Source of the DNA: Syntrophomonadaceae bacterium
GTDB lineage: Bacteria; Bacillota; Dethiobacteria; DTU022
Direction of reading: 5' to 3'
NCBI GenBank assembly: GCA_007136055.1
Contig: SLHT01000103.1
Location: 1 to 13,342 of the forward strand
DNA: 13,342 bases
Both the position numbers and the translations under genes were made by a program. The notes beneath the pieces were generated by a model, which was given only the letters and a program-made list of their open reading frames with translations, searched no databases and had not been told where the DNA came from. Positions within the stretch are counted from its first letter, which is position 1, and each line of letters starts with the position of its first letter. Below are positions 6,535 through 13,086 of this stretch, one piece after another.

Positions 6535-8199
6535 ATGAGTAGGAATATGATTGAGCTGCTTAGCAAAGCAAAGTGGTATGATTTAAACCAGCCCCTCAGT
6601 ATCTTCACACCGCCGTGGCCCGGTGAAATGCCACTGCAGGTCCATTTTTTCAAGCGTGTAACCGGTTCGTTTCACGGTGGCCAGGGTGCTAATGGCCAGT
6701 TAATAGAATGGTCGAATAATACAGGGACTCACCTGGTTGGTCCGACCGCTTTTCACTCTGGAATGCGTAATATATCAGATATACCATTAGATGATATAAC
6801 CGGAGAAGGTGTCGTTGCAGATATCTCTGATCAAGTTTCTGATTATAGTCTTTATACGCCTGAGATGATTGAAAAGAAGGTCAAAGTTAAAGAAGGGGAT
6901 ATCTTAATTATCAATACGGGTTATCACAGGTATACCTATGATCAACCTGATTGCGAAAATGCCGCCTGTCAGGGTGGTATTGAGAACAAGGAGTTTTCGT
7001 ACCTGGTTCGCCATCCGGGACCGGCACCTGGTTTCTTCGAGTGGGCCCTGGATAAAAAGCTAAAGATGATTGCTGTAGATTGCGCCTGTGCTGAACATCC
7101 AATGAACACCAATATTCGTTACATGCACGACCGCGAATTTCAGAAAGCTGAAGCAAAGCTGAAAAAAACACATGGAAAAACTTGGGATGAAATGTTCCCA
7201 CAGGACGAATATTATAAATTAACTCATGACACTATGCCGAAGGCAGGCCTGCTTCTGGCTGAATCCCTCGGCGGTCAGCTTAATAAACTTAATAACCAGC
7301 GGGCCTGGATTATTGTTGGCGCAATACCCTTCTGTGAAGTCGAATCAGCCTGGTCGAGGGTAGCTGCGGTTCAGACTCCCGATGGGATGAGCGAAGAAGA
7401 ATTTCTGGCTCAAATGAAAGAAGCCAGGTTGTATGACCTTTCAATTCCTTTTAGTGTTCAAACTCCGCAGTGGGCAAATTATATACCTTTGATCCTGCAG
7501 TATACCAAGCGGGTCGGTGGCCAGTACTTTGGCTTAGGTCGCAACAATGCTCATTGTAAAGCCAGCTTCCATTTGAGTACACATATGGACGGTGAACCAC
7601 ACTTTCATGCAGCAGGAAAAACGATCGGCCAAACCCCGCTTGATTTCTGGGTAGGCCCGGGTGCAATTGCAGATATTTCGGAAATGGTGAGTGACACAAG
7701 TGTTTATACCCCCGAGATGATCGAAGAGGTTGTCGATGTTCAAGAAGGTGACATTTTACTGATTAAGACGGGGTACTCCAAGTATGGTTGGAACAGTCCT
7801 GATTCGGACGAATTCAGGTATATGATCCGCCATCCCGGTCCCTCCCCTGAGTTTTCCGATTGGTGCCTGAAGAAAAATATTAAATGGCTCGGTGTTGATT
7901 GCGTAGCCATGGAACACCCGATGAACACCATACAGCGGATATTCCATCCTAAAACTTTCGAAGAAGCAAACCAAAAGCTGATCGATAAGTACGGTAAGGA
8001 CTGGGATGAGATGTACCCGCTGGATAAATACTACCAGGATATGCACCTTAATCTTTTCCCGCACGGTATTGTTCATGCTGAAAACCTCGGTAACGAACTG
8101 GAAAAATTAGAAGGTGGGCGTTACTTTATCGGCTGTTTTCTGCAAAAGGGCATGGAACTTGCTTCCTGTTGGGGTCGTTTTGTGGCCTGGAAAGAGTAG
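6535..8199 (+). CDS. Tandem-duplicated cyclase/kynurenine formamidase-like protein
   Basis: A 554-residue protein made of two homologous halves (about residues 16-290 and 300-554), each about the length of a usual cyclase-family (PF04199) protein. Repeated landmarks are TPEMIE plus V(K/D)V(K/Q)EGDIL, then Y(L/M)(V/I)RHPGP, EHPMNT, WDEM(F/Y)P and AE(S/N)LG. The family's metal-binding motif HxxxHxD is intact in the second half as HLSTHMD (H346, H350, D352, then H356). In the first half the same place reads NTGTHLV (N62, H66, V68), so two of three ligands are lost. Family members hydrolyse amide or lactone-type bonds, such as formylkynurenine. The substrate here is unknown. No signal peptide is evident. 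It has its own promoter, a strong AGGAGG site 5 bases before the ATG, and a terminator. A link to the neighbouring methyltransferase cluster is only positional. Confidence 0.85.
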   Translation: MSRNMIELLSKAKWYDLNQPLSIFTPPWPGEMPLQVHFFKRVTGSFHGGQGANGQLIEWSNNTGTHLVGPTAFHSGMRNISDIPLDDITGEGVVADISDQVSDYSLYTPEMIEKKVKVKEGDILIINTGYHRYTYDQPDCENAACQGGIENKEFSYLVRHPGPAPGFFEWALDKKLKMIAVDCACAEHPMNTNIRYMHDREFQKAEAKLKKTHGKTWDEMFPQDEYYKLTHDTMPKAGLLLAESLGGQLNKLNNQRAWIIVGAIPFCEVESAWSRVAAVQTPDGMSEEEFLAQMKEARLYDLSIPFSVQTPQWANYIPLILQYTKRVGGQYFGLGRNNAHCKASFHLSTHMDGEPHFHAAGKTIGQTPLDFWVGPGAIADISEMVSDTSVYTPEMIEEVVDVQEGDILLIKTGYSKYGWNSPDSDEFRYMIRHPGPSPEFSDWCLKKNIKWLGVDCVAMEHPMNTIQRIFHPKTFEEANQKLIDKYGKDWDEMYPLDKYYQDMHLNLFPHGIVHAENLGNELEKLEGGRYFIGCFLQKGMELASCWGRFVAWKE

Positions 8200-8227
8200 C
8201 ATTGGGTAATATAACCTGTTAACATTG

Positions 8228-8264
8228 AAAGCGGCTTGCCGATTTATTGGGGGCCGCTTTATTT
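8228..8264 (+). terminator. Terminator after the cyclase gene
   Basis: AAAGCGGC (8228-8235) pairs perfectly with GCCGCTTT (8253-8260) across a 17-base loop and is followed by ATTTA. It lies 28 bases after the cyclase stop codon. Confidence 0.7.
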
Positions 8265-8308
8265 AAAACAATTTTTCGCCTGGACCGGGGTTGAGGATAA
8301 TCAAAAAA

Positions 8309-8336
8309 GGGTGAGAAACTGAATTTTTTCTAACCC
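8309..8336 (+). other. Hairpin in the leader of the SAM methyltransferase gene
   Basis: GGGTGAGAAA (about 8309-8318) can pair with TTTCTAACCC (about 8327-8336) with one mismatch, and a smaller CTTG/CAAG hairpin follows at about 8341-8354. There is no good T-tract after the stem. The element precedes the AAGGAG ribosome site of the next gene and might be an attenuator or only a second weak terminator. I see no convincing promoter between 8261 and 8380. Confidence 0.3.
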
Positions 8337-8380
8337 CCTACTTGTAATCGCAAGTTCTTATTAAGGAGCAGTTTTATAAA

Positions 8381-9019
8381 ATGCTAAAAGCAATAGATTG
8401 TACCCTCTGCGGCGCAGCCGTAGAATACTTGACGTGCTTTAGAGATAATAAATATTACCGTTGTACAAATTGCCTTTCAGTAATGATGGATCCGGCCGGG
8501 CATCTATCGTCGGAAGTTGAAAAAAGCCGTTATGATCAGCACAATAACGATGTTGACGATCCGGGCTATCGGAATTTTGTTAAACCCCTTGTTGAAATAG
8601 TCTTAAATAAATATACCCCGGAAGCAAGAGGTCTTGACTACGGGGCAGGACCGGGTCCGGTTGCAGCAGTCATCCTTAAAGAAAAAGGTTTTAAGATTGA
8701 TCTCTATGACCCCTATTACTGGGACAACCGTGAATTACTCGACAAGAAGTATGATTTTATTATTTGCTGTGAAGTAATCGAACATTTTTCTAAGCCGGCA
8801 AAAGAATTCCGGTTACTGCGGTCTTTACTGCGACCGCGCGGTTCGCTGGTTTGTATGACAGAAATATATAACCGTGATATTGACTTTGAACAATGGTATT
8901 ATAAGAATGATCCTACTCATGTATTCTTTTATGCTCCCCGGGCTTTGAGTTGGATAAAAAAAGAATATGATTTTACTGAGCTGACTGTGGGGAAAAGACT
9001 TATCCATTTTGAAAGGTAG
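8381..9019 (+). CDS. Class I SAM-dependent methyltransferase with N-terminal zinc ribbon
   Basis: A 212-residue protein. The N-terminus has two CxxC pairs (C7/C10 and C28/C31) 17 residues apart, typical of a small zinc ribbon. SAM-binding motif I is GLDYGAGPGP (residues 84-93), followed by the acidic end of strand 2 in LYDPYYW, and CCEVIEH (129-135) as the motif of strand 4 in methyltransferases of the UbiE/COQ5 type (Methyltransf_11/23). After that come LLRPRG and a C-terminal beta region with DPTHVFFYAP. The acceptor is unknown: rRNA, a protein, a metabolite or a cell-surface glycan precursor are all possible. AAGGAG (8363-8368) lies 12 bases before the ATG. It stands alone between the cyclase terminator and the selC promoter, so the neighbourhood gives no strong clue to its role. 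Confidence 0.8.
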   Translation: MLKAIDCTLCGAAVEYLTCFRDNKYYRCTNCLSVMMDPAGHLSSEVEKSRYDQHNNDVDDPGYRNFVKPLVEIVLNKYTPEARGLDYGAGPGPVAAVILKEKGFKIDLYDPYYWDNRELLDKKYDFIICCEVIEHFSKPAKEFRLLRSLLRPRGSLVCMTEIYNRDIDFEQWYYKNDPTHVFFYAPRALSWIKKEYDFTELTVGKRLIHFER

Positions 9020-9067
9020 GTTGAGATAGCTTTTATTACCAAAGCATTATATGCAAATCAAAAACCC

Positions 9068-9096
9068 TTGCCCGTCAACCAGAAAAACAATATAAT
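9068..9096 (+). promoter_or_regulatory. Promoter of selC
   Basis: TTGCCC (9068-9073) and an exact TATAAT (9091-9096) are separated by 17 bases. Transcription would begin near 9103, about 30 bases upstream of the mature tRNA 5' end, as expected for a stand-alone tRNA gene. The region 9020-9134 has no ORF worth calling. Confidence 0.7.
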
Positions 9097-9134
9097 AACT
9101 ACGGGAAGGAAGGGCAATTATTTTAACCAGATAC

Positions 9135-9228
9135 GGGAGTAGTTAGCGGCCTGGTGGCGTTCCTGGACTTCAAATCCAGTGGCAGGGCAGCCCCCTGCGG
9201 TGGGTTCGATTCCCATCTACTCCCGCCA
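9135..9228 (+). tRNA. selC: tRNA-Sec (anticodon TCA)
   Basis: The 94-base gene encodes the selenocysteine tRNA that reads UGA. Its 8-bp acceptor stem GGGAGTAG/CTACTCCC (9135-9142, 9217-9224) plus a 5-bp T stem GTGGG/CCCAT is the 8+5 arrangement of bacterial tRNA-Sec. The anticodon stem CTGGA/TCCAG (9163-9167, 9175-9179) encloses loop CTTCAAA with TCA at 9170-9172. The long variable arm contains GCAGGG/CCCTGC. The T loop is TTCGATT, the discriminator base is G, and CCA is encoded (9226-9228). A UGA-containing gene begins about 3.9 kb downstream. No selA, selB or selD is in the window, so selC stands apart from them here. Confidence 0.96.
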
Positions 9229-9267
9229 CATATTATTAGATTGCCTGGTATAGGTATAGATCCAAAT

Positions 9268-9308
9268 AAAAGCCGTGACATGCAGTAAATGTGTTCTACG
9301 GCTTTTCT
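9268..9308 (+). terminator. Terminator downstream of selC
   Basis: AAAAGCCGT (9268-9276) pairs perfectly with ACGGCTTTT (9298-9306). The loop can partly extend the stem through ACAT/ATGT. It lies about 40 bases after the tRNA and before the symporter gene, and its T-tract is short. Confidence 0.65.
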
Positions 9309-9335
9309 GATTCAGCCTAAACCCTGTTGTCTAGA

Positions 9336-9341
9336 TATAAT
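9336..9341 (+). promoter_or_regulatory. Possible -10 box of the symporter gene
   Basis: An exact TATAAT lies 30 bases upstream of the symporter ATG and just after the selC terminator. Only a weak TTCAGC (9311-9316) can serve as a -35 box, with a 19-base spacer. A promoter is expected here because a terminator precedes the gene, but the sequence support is limited. Confidence 0.4.
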
Positions 9342-9371
9342 CTATTTTGTTCGGTAATGAGGTGTAATTCG

Positions 9372-10988
9372 ATGGCAGAAGAAGCAATATTTGGTCATAT
9401 ATCTGCTTGGATTCTCGGAGTCCTGGCTATTTACTTGTTAGCTATAATGGCTGTCGGGCTTTATTTTTCACGTGATATCAGTGAATGTGACGATCATGTT
9501 GTGGCCGGACGTAATCTTTCATTTGTATACATGGTCGGTTCGGTTGCAGCAACCTGGCTTTGCGCAGGTGCCATACTCGGGGCAGCCGGCTACGCATATC
9601 TGTATGGTATGCAGGGGACAATATACGATCCCTGGGCTCCTGCCTTGACATTGGTCCTTACCGGTCTGTTTTTTGCGTACCGCATGCGCACGGCCGGTTA
9701 TACTTCCATAGTTGATTTTTACGATATCCGTTACAATCGCAGGATGAGTATATTGTTCATAATAATCCAGGTTATTGGAACTATGTCCTGGATAGCCGCA
9801 CAAATGGTAGCCCTTGGAATTATCGTTCATCTGACAACTGGCTTTGGTTTTGCAATTTCGATTCTTATCGGTACCGCTGCAATTATTGTTATTACATACA
9901 GCGGCGGGTTAAAAGCGCTGGCCAGGGTTGATACTGTAAATGTTGTTTTGATTGCTGTCGGGTTGTTAATCTTATTTCCTGTAGTGATTAATGCTCTTGG
10001 TGGCTGGAGCGAGTTTGTCGCCAATGCTGAAACATATGACTGGAATCCGCCCTTTGCCATGGTTCCTGTGGCCGGGCCACAGGGTTTCCTCTGGTATGTC
10101 GGATTTTTCGGTATAGTTTCTTACATTGCAGCCTGGCTCGGAGTGGGTCTTGGAGATTTGAGCTGTGCCATCCTGATGCAGCGGGCCCTGGGGGCCAGGA
10201 CAGCAAAAACGGCAGCGGGCGGTTTTATCACGGGAGGTTTGCTTTACCTGGGTATTGCATTAATACCGGTTTTGATCGGTATTGCCGCCTACACCTATGG
10301 TTTGAGACTTAGTCCGGATAACGCCGAATTTGCACTCACCTGGGCGGTTCAGTATTTTATGCCTGACTGGTTTGCCGTGTTTTTTGTTGTGATTATTGCC
10401 GGGGCCATTCTATCTACTGCCGGAGACAGTGTGCTGATCAATGCAACAATGCTCGGACATAATATTTACCGTTATATAAAACCTGGTGCGACTTCAGTAG
10501 AAAGGCTAAAAATGGTACGTATTGCAGTACCGCTTACTGCCCTGGTTTGTATGTTGATAGCCATTTACTTTGAGACTGTTTACCGGTTAATCGTTTTTGC
10601 AGGATGTATCGGATTGCCGACAATTGTTCCTGCATTTGTAGCCGGTCTTTTCTGGAGGAAAGCAAATTCCAAGGGAGCTGTTGCTTCTTTTTTTGCCGGG
10701 TTTATTACCTGGATTATCGGGTTTGCGTCGGCGCTGCCCCATACAGTTGAAGCGAATATGGGTATGCTGGTCGAAGGTGAAACATGGTGGGAAGAAGCAA
10801 TCTGGGATGCGCTATTCTTTGCCACTATACCTGCAGCTGTAGTTTGTGTCGTTGTCTTGATTGTTGTATCAATTAAAACGCAGAAATCAGATCCGCCGAA
10901 TAAAATGCTTACTGCTGACGGTGAGGTAATGGAAGACAAACCCTTATTTTTCTGGTCGAAAGAAAATAATGTTCAAAACGAAAAGTAA
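9372..10988 (+). CDS. Sodium:solute symporter (SSS family) permease
   Basis: A 538-residue, strongly hydrophobic membrane protein with about 12-13 predicted transmembrane helices, in the length range of PutP/PanF-type sodium:solute symporters. Family-like segments include GLYFSRDISECDDHVVAGRN after helix 1, a Gly/Ala-rich helix 2 with ATWLCAGAILGAAG, TYSGGLKALARVDTVN (about residues 175-190) and a later STAGDSVLINAT region. It should import a small organic solute (amino acid, betaine, carboxylate or similar) with Na+. Substrate cannot be read from the sequence. Import of the quaternary amine used by the methyltransferase cluster 3 kb upstream is possible but speculative. The frame is open further up to a TTG at 9327, but ATG 9372 has GAGGTG 7 bases before it, and the longer start would overlap the promoter. 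The 3' end overlaps the MATE gene by 20 bases. Confidence 0.9.
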   Translation: MAEEAIFGHISAWILGVLAIYLLAIMAVGLYFSRDISECDDHVVAGRNLSFVYMVGSVAATWLCAGAILGAAGYAYLYGMQGTIYDPWAPALTLVLTGLFFAYRMRTAGYTSIVDFYDIRYNRRMSILFIIIQVIGTMSWIAAQMVALGIIVHLTTGFGFAISILIGTAAIIVITYSGGLKALARVDTVNVVLIAVGLLILFPVVINALGGWSEFVANAETYDWNPPFAMVPVAGPQGFLWYVGFFGIVSYIAAWLGVGLGDLSCAILMQRALGARTAKTAAGGFITGGLLYLGIALIPVLIGIAAYTYGLRLSPDNAEFALTWAVQYFMPDWFAVFFVVIIAGAILSTAGDSVLINATMLGHNIYRYIKPGATSVERLKMVRIAVPLTALVCMLIAIYFETVYRLIVFAGCIGLPTIVPAFVAGLFWRKANSKGAVASFFAGFITWIIGFASALPHTVEANMGMLVEGETWWEEAIWDALFFATIPAAVVCVVVLIVVSIKTQKSDPPNKMLTADGEVMEDKPLFFWSKENNVQNEK

Positions 10989-12384
10989 ACAACTGCATAA
11001 ACCCGTGCTTGCAGGTGGAAATGGTAATTTCAGGCCTGTATACAGCATTGTGGTCCTGGCCTGGCCGTTAGTAATTGAAATGAGCCTGCACACATTTGTT
11101 TGGATTTTTGATACGGCCATGGTTATGCGCTTAGGCGCCCATGAAGCTTCGGCAGTGGAATACGGGGCGCTAGTTCTCTTTAATTCCATGATGATCCTTG
11201 GTGCGCTTGGTATCGGGGCTAATGCCCTGGTTGCCCGTTATACAGGGGCACAAGACATGGAAAAAGCAGCTCAGACCGGGGGACAGGCTATCGCTGTAAG
11301 TCTGCTGATTGTTGCAGTTTATGCAGCAGTCGGAGCTCTTTTTGGCGACATCTTTTTTGCTTCCATTATTAGGGATACGACTACGCTTGCTCTTACCCAG
11401 GAATATTTCAAAAATGCCCTGTTTAGCGGTGGTTTCGCCCTGCTTCCCCTGCTGGTTTGCTCAGGAGTTATTCGTGGGACGGGTAATACCCGGGTGCCGA
11501 TGATTATAGCTTTAATAGCCAATACCTATAATGTAATCGGCGATTACCTGCTTATTTTCGGTCACTTTGGGTTTCCGGAACTAGGGGTGAGAGGGGCTGC
11601 CTTAGCGACAGGTTCAGCCCAGTTGATTGCCCTGACCTTGTCTTTGGGGTATCTTTTTATTCACAGGGGATCTTTACCTTTTTCGTTTAAATCGCTCTAC
11701 CCGCTGCGCAGAGTGGTAATCAAAAAGATTTTTAACTTCAGCATACCGGCAGGAGCCGAAGAACTTACCCTAAGCGGCAGCAGGATGATTTCGGCCAGTT
11801 GGATTACAATGCTTGGCCCAGTGGCTTTTGCCGCCAATGCAGCGGCTATTGCTGCCGAGGCGCTTTCTTTTATGCCCGGTTACGCGCTTGCCCTGGCGGC
11901 TACTACACTTGTAGCCCAACGCCTGGGTGCCGGTTTTATCGAGCAGGCCAGGTCAACAGGGTATTGGGCTGTGTTTCTTGGTGTGTTGTTGATGAGTACA
12001 GTAGGTATGATATTCTTATTCTTGCCTTACGCGGTAATGAGCCTGTTTGATCCACCTGACCCGGAAGTAGTGCGTTTAGGTGTGCTCTGTCTGCAGATTG
12101 CAGGCATAACGCAGCCTTTTATTGCCTTATCCATGATATTTTCCGGAGCGCTTAAAGGGACGGGGGATACAAAAGGTCCTTTCAGAATCAGCCTTTACAG
12201 CAACCTGTTCGTGCGTCTGCCCCTTATGTATATTTTTGTTTTTATTTTACAGCTGGAAGTTTACTACATTTGGTGGGTGATGGCCCTTCAATATGCTGTA
12301 AGCGCTCTGCTTTTATTTGTCCGTTACAAGAAGAAGAAATGGGATGATCTGGATGTTTTGCCGACTACAGAAAACGTCGGCTAG
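10969..12384 (+). CDS. MATE-family efflux transporter
   Basis: A 471-residue protein with about 12 hydrophobic helices in two homologous bundles, as in MATE (MatE, PF01554) exporters. The paired signatures are GVIRGTGNTRVP (R169 onward) in the first half and GALKGTGDTKGP (K396 onward) in the second, and LGVRGAALATGSAQ follows the first. Such transporters expel cationic drugs, dyes or metabolites in exchange for Na+ or H+. The ATG lies inside the last codons of the symporter gene (20-base overlap). There is no strong ribosome site, so translation is probably coupled to the symporter. The pair would thus be made together, one importing and one exporting. Specificity is unknown. A weak hairpin terminator follows at once. 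Confidence 0.92.
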   Translation: MFKTKSKQLHKPVLAGGNGNFRPVYSIVVLAWPLVIEMSLHTFVWIFDTAMVMRLGAHEASAVEYGALVLFNSMMILGALGIGANALVARYTGAQDMEKAAQTGGQAIAVSLLIVAVYAAVGALFGDIFFASIIRDTTTLALTQEYFKNALFSGGFALLPLLVCSGVIRGTGNTRVPMIIALIANTYNVIGDYLLIFGHFGFPELGVRGAALATGSAQLIALTLSLGYLFIHRGSLPFSFKSLYPLRRVVIKKIFNFSIPAGAEELTLSGSRMISASWITMLGPVAFAANAAAIAAEALSFMPGYALALAATTLVAQRLGAGFIEQARSTGYWAVFLGVLLMSTVGMIFLFLPYAVMSLFDPPDPEVVRLGVLCLQIAGITQPFIALSMIFSGALKGTGDTKGPFRISLYSNLFVRLPLMYIFVFILQLEVYYIWWVMALQYAVSALLLFVRYKKKKWDDLDVLPTTENVG

Positions 12385-12412
12385 AAAGCCGTAACCTTCA
12401 GGCTTTGTATTT
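12385..12412 (+). terminator. Weak terminator after the MATE gene
   Basis: AAAGCC (12385-12390) and GGCTTT (12401-12406) form a 6-bp stem with a 10-base loop starting right after the stop codon, followed by GTATTT. Position fits a terminator, but the stem is short and the T-tract interrupted. Confidence 0.4.
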
Positions 12413-12426
12413 AAGGGAGAAGAGAA

Positions 12427-12663
12427 ATCTTCCGGAAAATTATTGCCCTGCTTGAGGGCAGTTATTCCAGTATCTCTGGAGATATCCGCCCGGATTGTTT
12501 TTGCTTTCCGGTTGAAGAAGATCGGGAAAAATTTAGTCCGCGTAAAATTTACTTTTGTAAGCAGGCAGTTCGTTTGCTTGCCATAAATCAATTAAGCAGT
12601 ATGAACTTACCGATATATCCGGATCGGTATCAGAGACGGCAAGAATTTCAGCTGATCTTGTAG
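12427..12663 (+). CDS. Possible 78-codon ORF lacking a standard start codon (hypothetical, may be a remnant)
   Basis: The frame is open from the TAA at 12412 to a TAG at 12661-12663 with coding-like codon use (for example EGSYSSISGDIRPDCFCFP and EEDREKFSPRKIYFCKQA). No ATG, GTG or TTG occurs in its first 50 codons. The codon placed 7 bases after a good ribosome site (GGGAG, 12415-12419) is ATC (12427), as if an ATG had mutated. I do not recognise the protein. It could be a small gene using a rare start, a gene broken by a start-codon mutation, or a chance frame across a structured RNA, because several hairpins overlap it (TGCCCT/AGGGCA, TATCTC/GAGATA, TACCGAT/ATCGGTA). The rest of the 12385-12776 gap holds only the weak terminator and the promoter of the next gene. 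Confidence 0.25.
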   Translation: MFRKIIALLEGSYSSISGDIRPDCFCFPVEEDREKFSPRKIYFCKQAVRLLAINQLSSMNLPIYPDRYQRRQEFQLIL

Positions 12664-12725
12664 ACTGAAGAAAGGGCCATAATTAAACTGAGTGAGATAG
12701 AATAAGTCAAAATTGCATTACGTGG

Positions 12726-12753
12726 TTGCATAATATTAATATTATGATACAAT
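12726..12753 (+). promoter_or_regulatory. ArsR-family promoter with overlapping palindromic operator
   Basis: TTGCAT (12726-12731) and TACAAT (12748-12753) form a promoter with a 16-base spacer. A perfect 18-bp palindrome, CATAATATTAATATTATG (12729-12746), fills the spacer and overlaps the -35 box. The size, AT-rich character and location fit an operator of a dimeric ArsR/SmtB regulator, so autorepression of the regulator and the following selenoprotein gene is likely. The ribosome site AGGAGGGG (12761-12768) leads to ATG 12777. Confidence 0.65.
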
Positions 12754-12776
12754 AATAATAAGGAGGGGAGCCCTAA

Positions 12777-13058
12777 ATGACGGTACAAAGTGAATTGCAA
12801 TTAATCAGGGAAAAGGCAACCTTGTTAAAAGCTTTATCAAACCCGGTACGGCTTTGCATAGTTAAGGAGTTGCTTCAACGTGGTTCTTGTAATGTAACTG
12901 CAATGCAGAATTGCCTGCAGCTTTCACAATCTACTGTTTCTCAGCACCTGGGTCGTTTAAGGGATTTAGGGATTATTGCTAGTGAGCGCAGAGGAACAGA
13001 GGTTCATTACAGCATTAACAGTAAAGAAGCAGCAGATATTGTCAGGGTTCTCTTCTAA
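12777..13058 (+). CDS. ArsR/SmtB-family winged-helix transcriptional regulator
   Basis: A 93-residue protein. LLKALSNPVRLCIVKELL (residues 16-33) is the typical ArsR-type start, followed by the recognition region LSQSTVSQHLGRLRDLGII (49-67) and the wing RRGTEVHYSIN (71-81). It binds DNA as a dimer and usually represses until an inducer binds. The classical ELCVCDL metal site of ArsR/SmtB proteins is not present; the equivalent area reads SCNVTAMQNC. Cysteines at 27, 38 and 46 could sense metal, sulfur species or redox state, but this is inference. A palindrome in its own promoter suggests autoregulation. The stop codon lies 28 bases before the selenoprotein start, so the two genes should be co-transcribed and the regulator probably controls the selenoprotein. 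Confidence 0.9.
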   Translation: MTVQSELQLIREKATLLKALSNPVRLCIVKELLQRGSCNVTAMQNCLQLSQSTVSQHLGRLRDLGIIASERRGTEVHYSINSKEAADIVRVLF

Positions 13059-13086
13059 ATGAACTGGATTACAAGGAGGATTTTTC

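Noticed and set aside
9217..9330. Integration (att) site at the 3' end of the tRNA-Sec gene
   Set aside because: No repeat of the tRNA 3' end was noticed downstream and no integrase gene is present.
9327..9371. Upstream TTG start of the symporter gene
   Set aside because: The extra 15 residues overlap the likely -10 box, lack a ribosome site, and do not look like a membrane-protein N-terminus. ATG 9372 has GAGGTG at good spacing.
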